A stretch of 64,000 nt of DNA from Closterium sp. Naga37s-1 (taxonomy: Eukaryota; Streptophyta; Zygnematophyceae; Desmidiales; Closteriaceae): positions 715,501 to 779,500 of the forward strand of contig CANJKZ010000010.1 in the NCBI GenBank assembly GCA_947471745.1, written 5' to 3'. Below are positions 52,637 through 62,851 of the stretch, in pieces. Under the pieces are notes generated by a model. It did no database searches. It saw nothing but the letters and a program-made list of their open reading frames with translations, and was not told the DNA's origin. Every line of letters starts with the position of its first letter. Position 1 is the first letter of the stretch. The position numbers and the translations under genes were made by a program.

Positions 52637-55600
52637 CTATGCAGTGCTACCAGCACCAGCAGCTCCAGCACCCCCAGCAGCCCCAGCACCTCCAGTAGCT
52701 CCAGAACCCTCAGCTCCAGCTCCTCCAGGACCAGCTCCACCAGCAGCAGCACCCCCAGAACCGGCACCTCCAGTCCCAGGGTCTCCAGCCTCAGTGTCTT
52801 TAGCAGCAGCACCCTCAGGCTCAGCACCTCCAGCCCCAGCAGCTCCAGTACCTCCAGTACGAGCACCTCCGGGACCAGCACCACTCCTAGCTCCAGTGAC
52901 GTCAGCAGAAGTACCTCCAGCGGCAGAGCCCCGAGCTCCAGAAGCGCGACCCTGACGGCGACCGTACCAGTCGTGCAGCTGCTGTGAGGTGAGAGGCACA
53001 CGCGGACGAAGGCGGCTACTCCAAGGAGACTGCGCAACAGCAGACTCAGAACCCTCAGTGCCAGCACCCGCAGCAGCTCCAGAACCTCCAGCGCCAGCAC
53101 CCTCAGCAGCTCCAGAACATCCAGTTCCAGCGCCACCAGCGCCAACACCTCCAGCAGCTCCAGAACCTCTAGCTCCAACACCCTCAGCAGCTCCAGCACC
53201 CTCAGCAGCTCCAGAACCTCCAGCAGAAACAACTCCAGTAGCAGAGTCACCAGCTCCAGCGCCTCCCGCAGCAGGGCCCCTAGCTCCAGCAGTGCGACCC
53301 TGATGGCCAACGTACCACTCACGCAACTGCTGTGGGGAGAGAGGGAGTCGACGACGAGAGTGCAGCGGCGAGGTACCAGCGGAGCGACTACGGAGACGAC
53401 CGCTCCAGGGAGACTGCTCACCAGACGCCTCAGCGCCCCCAGGTGCAGCACCCCCAGACTCAGTACCCCCAGGCTCAGCACCCCCAAACTCCTCACGCCC
53501 AGGCTCAGCACCTCCAGTCTCCGCACCCCCAGGCTCCGCACCTCCAGGCTCCGCACCCCCAGGCTCAGCACCCCCAGGCGCAGCACCCCGAGCAGGACCA
53601 CCCTCAGCAGGACCTGAGTCACCAGTGACCTCAACCGGCGCAGTCAAGGGAGGAGGGTCTACCTGAGACACACCTGAAGGAGCAGGACCGGGAGCGGGGA
53701 GGGGGTCTACCTGGGGAGGACCTGGAGCGAGGAAGAGCGGCGGGGGGGGGAGAGGGGCAGTGCGGTAGGGGAAGAGACGGTAAAAGGGAACCGACTCGTT
53801 GAACGTGACGTCCTGAGAGGGGAAGACACGGCGCGAGGTGGGGTGGTAAAACTGCCAACCAGGCGCGTCAGGGACAAAGCCAAGGAAGACACAGGGAACA
53901 GCACGGGCGGAGAGCTTGTCCGCGGTGGTATCGCGGACAAAGGCACGAGCACCCCAGACCCGGAAACGCGACGCATCGCCAACCTTCCCCGTCCACAGCA
54001 GTGTGGGCGAGGTCTCCGGCAAGGAGACACGGGGCCAGAGGTTGAGCTGATGCGCGGCGTACTGGATCGCAAACGGCCACAGAAAATGGGGGGCAGCCGC
54101 ATGGATCATGGAGGTACGAGCGACCTCCATGACTAAGCCAATGCGACGCTCAGCAGCCCCATTCTGCTGCGGAGAGGCCGGAAGCGTGAACGTCTGGCAG
54201 ATGCCGTGCTCCGCACTGAAGGCTGCCAAGAGGTCGGAGGAAAACTCCCCACCTCTGTCAGAGTGCAGATGCAGGACGGGAAACTCCGTCCCGAACCGCT
54301 CGCGGAGCTGGAGACGAGCAGCGCGGATCCAAGGGATCAAAACATCAGGGACCTCACCCTTGGTGCGCAAGGGGAAGACCGTGGTGTAACGCGTGTAGTC
54401 GTCGACGACCAGCAAGAAGTACCGCTCGTGGCCCTGTCTACGGTTGCGGGCTGGGCCCCACACGTCAAGGTGGAGAGTCTGCAGGGGAGCCTCTGTGGGA
54501 GGGAACGAGGAGGAGTGAGGAGCGGCGCGCTGCCGCCCCTCGACACAGGGAAGACAAGGAGGAGCAGGCGAGGGTGGGAGGGGAGGGAGAACCCTGGGAA
54601 GACCAGAGACAAGGACACGGCGGTGCATGCTACGAAGGCGCTGCACCGAGGGGTGACCAAGGCGGTGGTGCCAAAGGAGGGTCTGGTGCGACAAAGCGCG
54701 ACACAAGCAGGGGGCCGCTAGCTGACCTGACGCAGACGCAGACGCAGCGACCTGAGGGGACACAGTAGTCAGTGTGTACAAACTCGAGCCAGGCGCACGG
54801 GTAAACATGGCCAGGTGCCGGCCCGTCCGGGAGCACGTACAGTGGGTCACGCGCTGACCTCCAGGAGTGAACTGGTCAACCCACTGTTCCTGGAGGTCAG
54901 CACCACTCACCAAGTTCGTAGAGAACGAGGGGAGGTGAAGACCTGACAGGGAGCCAGACGGGACCGCCGGACATGGCAGGACCGTGGAGGAGTGCGCAAG
55001 GACTGGACCCCCAGAGGGGTCTGCCAGGGAGACTGGAACCGGCCGGCTGAGCGGCGTGAGGGTGGTGCTGTCGCGAAAGAAGGAGCGGGAAGCACCTGAG
55101 TCAAGTGTGAAGGTGTACAAGGCCTCAGCAGGCGCAGTACCAGAGAGAGCAGACTCACCAGCACTTGGAGCAGCAGCCTCACCAGCACCCAGAGCAGGAG
55201 ACGCACTAGCACCTAGAGCAGCAGCCTCACCAGCACCGAGAGCAGCAGGCTCTATACCTGGGTCAGGCGGTACGCACAGGTAACAGGCACGGTCAGCACT
55301 AGTAGGCAATGCATACATGGCAGTGAGAATAGCATCATAGTCATTAGCAAATATATCTACCCTCTGCCCAAGCAGCTCCACCCAGTCGGGGAGCTCAGCC
55401 TCGTCGCCAAACTCGGTACGCCAGGCGTCGCTCAGACGGGCGAAGCAGCGGGACTGGGTGTGACTAACCGGCCCGCAAGTCTGACCCGTCCGATCACCTG
55501 TGCGAATGACGTACGGGCAGCGAAGGGTACTCAAAGACCCTCTACTGTGAGCGTACCACTCGTGAAGCTGCTGGGACGTAAGTGTCCCGCGTGGACGCCG

Positions 55601-55735
55601 CTGCAGCTGGCCACTGCCAGACGCTCCCAACTGACCAGCTCCAGGACGACGGCTACCGCCACAACCCCAACTAGCGTACCACTCACGAAGCTGCTGGGGC
55701 GTGAGAGACTCGTGCGGACGTCGCTGGAGCTGCAT
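52637..55735 (-). pseudogene. Copia protease-integrase with repeated REWY motifs and G/A/E-rich linker
   Basis: 1032 residues. The N-terminus has two copies of LT(P/S)QQL(R/H)EWY, then a C-X13-C-X4-H-X4-C cluster (RCPYVIRTGDRTGQTCG...H...C) in place of a normal zinc knuckle. Next: protease TLDSGASRSFF (about 208), pre-integrase LLWHHRLGHPS (about 350), integrase D in LHLDVWGP, D in HSDRGGEF and E in QNGAAERR. A linker of about 300 residues rich in GGAEPGGAE follows, containing two further copies of QQL(R/H)(E/D)WY. It ends at TAG 52637-52639, after which the frame continues into the RT. Gag proper is absent upstream and an in-frame TAG precedes the first ATG, so the start at 55735 is nominal. 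Confidence 0.85.
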
Positions 55736-55799
55736 CTGACCACCGCCAGTAGCAGCAGTAGCAGTAGCAGTAGCCTAGCAGTAGTAACAGAAGTAGCAG

Positions 55800-55828
55800 C
55801 AGTAGCAGCGCGAGCAGGGCAGGCGCGG

Positions 55829-55863
<35 letters not shown>

Positions 55864-56900
55864 ACAGGCAGGCAGGCTGGCAGGCAGACAGGCAGGCAGG
55901 CTGGCAGGCAGGCAGGCAAATGGCGCGGCAGCGCGCTAACAAGGCAGGTGCTCACCAGTGGCGGGAAGAGCAGGCGCTCGCCGGGCGAGCAGGGCCGGCG
56001 CTCGGCGGGCGGCTGCACGGGGTCCAGGGGCGGCGTCGCGGGTCCAGGGGCGGCGTCGCGGGGTCCAAAAGCGGCTGCACGGAGTCCAGGGGCGGCTGCA
56101 CCAGGGGCGGCTGCTTCAGGGGCCAGGGGCGGCTGCTCTGGGTCCAAAAGCGGCTGCACCAGGGGCGGCTGCTGCAGGGGCCAGGGGCGGCTTCTCTGGG
56201 TCCAGGGGCAGCTGCTCGAAGGTCCGGGGGCAGCTGCACCAGTGGCGGCTGCTTCAGGGGCCAGGGGCGGCTGCTCTGGGTCCAGGGGCGGCTGCTCGAG
56301 GGTCCAGGGGCGGCTGCACCAGGGGCGGCTGCTTCAGGGGCCAGGGGCGGCTGCTCTGGGTCCAGGGGCGGCTGCTGAGGGTCCAGGGGCGGCTGCACCA
56401 GGGGCGGCTGCTTCAGGGGCCAGGGGCGGCTGCTCGGGGTCCAGGGGCGGCTGCTCCAGGGGCGGTTGCTGTAGGGGCCAGGGGCGGCTGCTCGAGGGTC
56501 CAGGGGCGGCTGCATCAGGGGCGGCTGCTTCAGGGGCCAGGGGCGGCTGCTCTGGGTCCAGGGGCGGCTGCTCGAGGGACCAGGGGCGGCTGCACCAGGG
56601 GCGGCGTAGCTGGTGCAGGGCAGCGCGCGGGTCCCACAGGCGCCGCGACGGGCGACGGGGGGCAGCGCGCAGGCCAAGCGGGGCCGCCTCGGCGGCAGGG
56701 TGGGGCCGCGACAGCGGCAGGGCGGGGCCGCGTCGGCGGCCGTAGAAAGCAGCGCGAGGGCTGCGAAGCGACGCGCGGGGCAGGAGAAGGCAGCGCGGGG
56801 GCTGCGGGGCGGTGCGCGGGCCTGACAAGGTAGCTAGCGGGCTACGCGCGGGGCTAACGAGGCACCAGGCGGGCTGCTAGCGGGCTGTACGAGGGCCAGC
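55800..56900 (-). repeat. Copia 5' leader with (CAGG)n and G/C-rich minisatellite; gag missing
   Basis: On the plus strand: GGCAGGCAGGCAGG repeats at about 55826-55918, then about 25 irregular units of CAGGGGCGGCTGCT type (55980-56600). On the element's strand this lies between the primer-binding site and pol, where gag should be. All frames are open through the repeats, so the Pro/Ala reading frames are not credible genes. Confidence 0.85.
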
Positions 56901-57028
56901 AGAGGCGAGCGCGAGGGCTGCGCGACGCAGGGCAGTGTAGGCAAGGGGCGGGGTAACTCGGTAACCGGCGGAAAACGGTTGGTGGGCCCTGAAAAACAGT
57001 CCTAAAACGGTCCTAAGGACCTATGTTG

Positions 57029-57041
57029 CTCTTAATACCAT
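57029..57041 (-). other. Primer-binding site of the minus-strand copia element
   Basis: TGGTATTAAGAGC follows the LTR end directly. It resembles TGGTATCAGAGC, the initiator-tRNA-Met complement used by most plant copia elements. Confidence 0.75.
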
Positions 57042-57170
57042 GTCGAGAGTAAAGGGAAAAGGTGGGTGCACTATCGAGAAAGTTGGGTACAAGTAACAAA
57101 AAATTATACCCTACATTAGCTACCCCACTAAAGCCTACATTCTATTATGACATAGGCATATAATTTGACA
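57042..57170 (-). repeat. 5' LTR of the minus-strand copia element
   Basis: 129 bp, TGTCAAATTA to CTCTCGACA on the minus strand. It is the full-length partner of the shortened LTR at 48473-48562. Apart from the 39-bp gap no difference is visible, so the insertion is young. Confidence 0.92.
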
Positions 57171-59550
57171 TGAAGTGGGCGCGAAAGGTGTGGGATTCGC
57201 CTCCTGCACTATTGGTGCTCCCCCACTATGACGACTTGTGAATAACTCCCATCCCATTGGAGTTCCTCCCATGGCCAGGTCTCACCTTCCTGGCGGCTTT
57301 GACATACCTCCGCGTGCACCACGTCCACCGATAGGCGCACACTATGTGGATAGCATGGTGTGGATGGGATACGGAATGCAGTCAAGTGGCGTCATGCGAC
57401 GTGATCAAGTGGAAGTGCTGGAACGTCAACTTGGTGGACAGAATGGGAATATGCGGCGCACGGCACAGCTACCTCGACCGTCAACTGTGCCTACTCTCTT
57501 CGACCCCGCTCCACGTGAATACACGGAAGAAGACAAGGAACGGCTGTCACGCAAAATGGTGGGAGCAATGGTGGACAAAGCGTTCACCACTATTCCGTTT
57601 GATGGCTCGAACTTCCGGGAGTGGGCACTACGGTTTCGTATGAATGCTCGCGTCACGAATTTGTGGGAGTTCTTTGTGACCCTGCAGTATCCGGTTACCA
57701 TGGGAGATGGTGACATTGACGACGCTATGGGGCGGCTTGAAATGCTACAGGCGGATTACTCACAGCGTGCGGCGCTCGCTTTTTGGGTCCTACTGCACAG
57801 CGTGAGCGCTACGATTCAGCTACAGCTGGACATGTTTCAGGAATCCTACAGCCCGGCATATGAAGCATGGGAGTATTTAATGGACACTTATCAGGTCAAA
57901 GATTCGGTGGCGAAGGTCTCTCTCATGAAACAGTTGGACAACATGAAAATGGGGAACGCGGAAAGGGTGGAGGAGTACGTCAACCGCGCAACAGCAATCC
58001 GGGACAAGTTAGCACTCGCGGGGAAGATGGTGGATGAGGACACATTCACCTTAAATCTGCTCCCCGGACTACCGGCGCATTGGGAGGAGATGAGGCACTC
58101 GGCAATGCTACACAACGTGACGGACAGTTTCACCTTGCAGCGGATGATGATTCAAGAGCAGACGTATCACGACCTCATCACGAAGGATAACCGTGACCGG
58201 CGTCCACCTTGCATGGTTGGACAAGCACGTGGAGACCGCTCACCTTCTCCAACTGCTAAGGGCAATAGCGGGAAGGAGGGGTCCATTGGGGAGAAAACGC
58301 ATGGCAAGGATGGAGATGCAAGTCGCTCATCTCTCGTGTGTTGGTACTGCAAGGAGCCAGGCCACCCCTTCTTCAAGTGTACCAAGGCACCCCCTGGCTG
58401 GACACCACCAGGGTGGGAACCGCATACCCGCGGAAAGGCAAAACTGCACACCAGCGACAGCCGTTCGTCCTCCCAACGAAGGAGTTGCAGCCCCAAGCGT
58501 GACAACAATGCATCAAAACAGCAAGGGGCAGCCGGGGAAGACAAGCAACGTAATGTTACGTGCATTGCAACGGTGGGATTGTCACAAGCTACCTTACTGC
58601 CAGCTAAAGCGTCATCTTGGATGCTGGATAGTGGATGCAGCCAGCACATGACCTCGGACAAACGCTGGTTTGAAGAGTTAAGGGAGCTGGACAAACTTGT
58701 TTATGTGGAGCTCGCTGATGGGAGCGAGCTGAGCAGCACGATGACGGGAACGATCAGAGCAACGGCACCTGATGGGACAACAGTTCGCTACACTGACGTC
58801 CTCTACGTACCTGGCTTGAAGAACAACCTGCTCTCCTTTTGTCAGCTGCTGAAGAAAGGGGCTCACATCAACACGGTTGCTAATGGAGATACCGAAGTCA
58901 CCATGTTTGATGGAGACGAGAGTGTGCGGATTGGACTTGGCAAGAACGTGGATGGAGTGCTCGTGGTGCAGTATGCGAATGCACTTACATCCGCCCATGA
59001 TCCTGGACATTCCCGTGATGGCACGTCATCGAATCAGGTTGATCGTGAAGGGGTTACCCTTTTCCGCACACCTGGTATGCACATTGACGCACATGGGAGC
59101 ACGGATTTCCGCACACCTGGGATGCACTTGAGTGGCAAGTCTGCACATGCATCTGTCACATACCGCATGGCACACAAAGCAAGCATCGTGCGGAACCCGG
59201 TACATGATGATACCACGGATGAAGTCTCACCCCACGTTGCGGTGTGGACTTCAGGGGGAGAAGGAAAAAGTTCCGCGATGGATTCGGGAGTCGATGGAGC
59301 ACACCCTGTAAAACAGGACTTACCTGGAGCTGATAAAGTTGATGCAACCCAAGGAAGCGGAGATGCAGATGACTTACCTGCAGCGGGAGTGATTGTACCA
59401 GAGGAGGTTGAAGACAATGATGCTGGAAACAATGTGGGATGTGCAGGAACGGGCGTACCATCTGCTGATGATCGCCAAATCAAGGATTGTGAAGTTGTAC
59501 TCACCTGTGCGGCCACCTCAAACGGTGCTGCACAACATGGCATCACCTAA

Positions 59551-60750
59551 CTCCACACTCACTCATGTGCTTGTAGCTGTGTACGCGGATCACTACAAGC
59601 ACATGGGTGAGGGGGAGGTGGGGTGTGGAGGGTATCTGATGGAGCTGGAGTGTGATATGGAGTCAAGGAGCATAAGTGGAAGACCTACTCACCAAGGTTG
59701 CCAATAAGCAGGGGGAGTAGGCAAAAAGGATGCAGCCGATCGGCGTCGTGCGATTGGTTGCTGCAGATGAACGGCACCATCTGAGGGAATGATGGAGAAC
59801 ATACATGGGAACACGCATTACTGCATACCTTGGTGTGCACATTTCTGCATACTTTGTGGGCACTGCACATATGGAGTGTACGTTACCGCATACTTGGAGT
59901 GCAAGACATACTTGAAGTGCGCATACTTGGAGTGCGTCGGCATGCGCAACCATCCAGCTGATGGAGTTCGGCAACTCCGGCTGCTACCGTGTGTCGGCTG
60001 GAGTGTATGGGGGGCATCACAAGAAAACATGGGTGAAGTCAGAGCGGACTTGGCATCATCCTTTAGTGTGGCTTAAGGACTTGGATAGCCGTGTGCTATC
60101 ATAGCACGACGCAAGGGGAGAAAGGCCTACGAAGATGTAGCAAGCGCGGACAGGAAAATGATGCAGCAGACGCGCAGCAGATCGACAGCTGCTGATGAAC
60201 GACAAGTCGTCGCTTCTATCGCGCGAAGTGTGCGCCTGCTAACGTAGTTCTGCGCCAGCTGCACGCCACGCGTTAGCCGCTACCGATTTGCGTCATCCAC
60301 AGTCGTCGCATGCGCGCATCCGATGCGGTTTCGCGTCGTCGCACATGAGACGTGCGAAAAAGACAGCCGCACTGACAATCACGTGCGATAAAGTCTACGG
60401 ATTTGGAAATTCGGCGGGCGCTAATGGCATTCCGCCATGACGATACGCGCATTCCGCCATGGTTTTGAGGAGATTTCGCCATGGAGCTGCTACGAATCCC
60501 TCAGCAGCAACCACTACTCTCTGGATCTGGATCTGGAAAGTCGAGATTGAAAGGAGGGATTGGAAAACGTGAAGGAATGTGGTTTGGTTGGAGTTTGGAA
60601 GGCCCAAAGGTTGGGAAGGGGAAGGTGCTACAGTGACAAGCAGCTTGGCCAACACCAAACCCTAGCTTGGTTTGGGCGCACCCCTACCTTATGGTGGTAC
60701 ACCACCTCGACCACCCTATCCTCCAAGGAAAACGGATTCACTAAAACCTA
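59551..60750. other. Non-coding 3' part of the gag-only element
   Basis: No RT, integrase or RNase H was found on either strand. Short units built on CATACTTGGAGTGC recur (about 59815-59945). Near 60420-60490, ATTCCGCCATG is repeated. It ends at the polypurine tract. Confidence 0.6.
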
Positions 60751-60771
60751 CAGCAAGGGGGAGTGTTGGAA

Positions 60772-60896
60772 TGTCAGATTTATATGACATAGCTACTGTA
60801 GGCTATAGTGGGGTAGCACATATGGGGTACAGTTTTCTAGGGTTTGCTTCTTGTACCCAACTTTCACTTAGTCATTTCATTCCTCGTTTCTTCTCA
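60772..60896 (+). repeat. 5' LTR of the right-hand copia element
   Basis: 125 bp, TGTCAGATTT to CTTCTCA, with GTACCCAACTTTC shared with the other copia LTR. Its partner LTR is outside the window. Confidence 0.85.
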
Positions 60897-60910
60897 TGGT
60901 ATCGAGCAGG
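60897..60910 (+). other. Primer-binding site of the right-hand copia element
   Basis: TGGTATCGAGCAGG directly after the LTR, close to the initiator-Met complement TGGTATCAGAGC. Confidence 0.75.
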
Positions 60911-61044
60911 TTCCCTAGTGGGAACGATTCCTAGGGCCCACCACCACGAATTTTTTTTTTCCTGCCCGGAGCGCGTTTTGCGCCGGCCCGAGTCGCGCCC
61001 GTCGCGCCCGTCGCGCCCGTTGCGCCCGTCGCGCCCGTCGCGCC

Positions 61045-61720
61045 CGTCGCGCCCATCGCCACCTACCTCCGCGGCCCCGCCACCTACCTTCGCGGCCCCG
61101 CCACCTCACTGTGCGGCCCCGCCACCTACCTCCGCGGCCCCGCCACCTACCTCCGCGGCCCCGCCACCTACCTGTGCGGCCCCGCCACCTACCTGTGTGG
61201 CCCCGCCATCTACCTTCGCGGCCCCGCCACCTCACTGTGCGGCCCCGCCACCTACCTCCGCGGCCCCGCCACCTACCTGTGCGGCCCCGCCACCTACCTT
61301 CGCGGCCCCGCCACCTCACTGTGCGGCCCCGCCACCTACCTCCGCGGCCCCGCCACCTACCTGTGCGGCCCCGCCACCTACCTTCGCGGCCCCGCCGCCT
61401 TACTGTGCGGCCCCGCCACCTACCTCCGCGGCCCCGCCACTTACCTTTGCGGCCCCGCCGCCTCCTCCCAGCGGCCCCGGACGCCGCCCTCTCAGCGGCC
61501 CCGCCGAGCCGCCCAGCAGCCGAGTCGCCCAGCAGCCGAGCCGCCCAGCAGCCGAGCCGCCCAGCAGCCGAGCCGCCGAGCCGCCGAGCCGCCGAGCCGC
61601 CCTGTCCGCAGCCGAGCCGCCCAGCAGCCGAGCCGCCCCGCCGCCGAGCCGCCCAGCCGCCGAGTCGCCGAGCTGCCGAGCCGCCCTGCAGCCGAGCCGC
61701 CCGAACCGCCCTGTCCGGTA
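61045..61720 (+). repeat. G/C-rich leader minisatellite (CCACCTACCTCCGCGGCCCCG and GCCGAGCCGCC units)
   Basis: About 20 units ending CGCGGCCCCGCC (61055-61470) pass into GCCGAGCCGCCCAGCA repeats (61495-61700). They lie between the primer-binding site and the gag ATG. Open frames through them are repeat artefacts. Confidence 0.85.
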
Positions 61721-61785
61721 AGAGCAGCGCCTCTCTCACAGCACTGCCCTCGCCCTACTGTTTGCACTGCTAGTCTACTGCTGTC

Positions 61786-62257
61786 ATGGCTACCCCTAGT
61801 GTCCTCGCTTTTGACGCTGAGGGTCGGGCCATTGACTTTGACGTCTGGATAGATGACCTGCAGCTTTTCTTACAGTGCGACAGAGCAGACGGCCTCTCCC
61901 TCTTTGACCTCACTTCTGGTGCCTCTCCTGCCCCCGCTGCTGATGCTGACGCCACCGTTCGCTCACAGTGGGCCACGCGCGATGCTGCTGCACGTCTTGC
62001 TGTGCGTCGCCACCTCCCTACCTCTGAGCGTGCGCACTTTAGCCAGTACAAGAGTGCTCAGACCTTGTACGACGCTGTAGTTGCACGCTACTCCTCCCCT
62101 GCCACTGCTGCACTGAGCCGCCTCATGCTACCGTACCTCTTCCCTGACCTTGCTGCCTTTCCCACAGTCGCTGACCTCATTACGCACCTCCGCTCTAGTG
62201 ACACTCGCTACCGCGCTGCGCTTCCTGCTGAGTTCTGCGCCAAGAACCCCCCCCCCC
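61786..62257 (+). CDS. Copia gag, N-terminal part, up to a poly-C frameshift
   Basis: MATPSVLAFDAEGRAIDFDV starts a copia gag (UBN2-like: WIDDLQLFLQCDRADGLSLF, YDAVVARYSSPATAALSRLM, RSSDTRYRAALPAEF). In this frame the ORF runs on to 62298 without gag similarity. The gag sequence continues in the next frame after the 11-base C run at 62247-62257, so one C has probably been gained or two lost, or frameshifting is used. Confidence 0.85.
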
Positions 62258-62812
62258 ATGTACATCACCCTCTACTACATAGTCACCCGTCTCCCTGACT
62301 CCCTTCGCGTAGTCAGGGACCACTTCCTCTCGGTTTGTCCCACCACTCTCACCGTTGACCTCCTCGAGAAGGCCCTCCTAGCAGCAGAAAAGAGCATAGT
62401 TGCTGTAGGAGCCTCTCGTGGTGACCCTCGCACCCCCATCTTTGAGGGGTGTTCCCCCTCCCCTCTTTTGCCCTCTGTTGCCTCTGCTGCTGCGGCCGAC
62501 CTCGCTGGTTTGGAGTCGGTTGGGGCAGCGTCTACCCCTAGCGGGAGACGCCGCCCTGGCAGGGGCAAGGGGGGCAGGGGCGCTGGAGGAGCTTGCGGGG
62601 GCGGTGGAGGCGGCGGTGGAGGTGGTGGAGGAGGTGGGGGTGGCGGTGGGAGTGGTGGCGGGGGTGGAGGTGTAGGTGGCGGCAGTGGAGGCGCAGGAGG
62701 CAGCGGCGGTGGCGGAGGGAGCGGAGGTGGCGGCGGTGGAGGAGGAGGCGGCGGAGGAGGTGGAGCTGGTCGGGGTGGCGCTGCGCAGAGGGTCAGCTCC
62801 GGTGGTGGTCAG

Positions 62813-62851
<39 letters not shown>

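Larger units (their letters stand above)
48473..57170 (-). mobile_element. Ty1/copia element, minus strand, inserted in the gag-only element
   Basis: LTRs lie at both ends, and TGAAG target duplications at 48468-48472 and 57171-57175 are exact. Reading on the minus strand: LTR, primer-binding site, G/C-rich leader, pol, polypurine tract, LTR. The core gag domain is missing. Pol is open apart from one TAG and a Tc1/mariner insertion. The clean duplication proves transposition into the outer element after that element had arrived. Confidence 0.95.
48004..59550 (+). pseudogene. Gag-protease ORF of the outer element, split by the copia insertion and one TGA
   Basis: The N-terminal part (ATG 48004 to 48472) continues in frame at 57176 once the copia element and one copy of its TGAAG duplication are ignored. 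A single TGA at 57229-57231 follows, then 770 open codons to TAA at 59548. Visible: a UBN2-type copia gag core (about 57560-58180), the zinc knuckle C-X2-C-X4-H-X4-C in CWYCKEPGHPFFKC (about 58338-58379), aspartic protease MLDSGCSQHM (58621) and VLYVPGLKNNLLS (about 58798). The C-terminal about 180 residues are acidic, repeat FRTPGMH twice and match nothing I know. TGA could come from CGA. Its retention with no frameshift suggests recent damage or readthrough. Confidence 0.7.
47827..60771 (+). mobile_element. Gag/protease-only LTR retroelement (outer host of the nested insertions)
   Basis: A probable 5' LTR starts TGTTGGAAAT at 47827. The coding part resumes on both sides of the inserted copia element (48473-57170) and ends at 59550. 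A polypurine tract (AGCAAGGGGGAG, about 60751-60762) is followed by TGTTGGAA, where a third copia element begins. No integrase, RT or RNase H is present in the 1.2 kb after the ORF, so this is a non-autonomous gag-bearing element or a co-opted gag. The inner end of the 5' LTR was not resolved, and the 3' LTR is visible for only eight or nine bases, so the boundaries are tentative. Confidence 0.6.

Noticed and set aside
55952-56833. Gly/Ala- and Pro-rich frames on both strands
   Set aside because: Artefacts of the G/C-rich copia leader repeats, with no domain or conserved start.
60672-61721. Pro-rich 349-residue frame and its relatives before the copia gag
   Set aside because: They run through leader minisatellites between the primer-binding site and the gag ATG, and all frames are similarly open.
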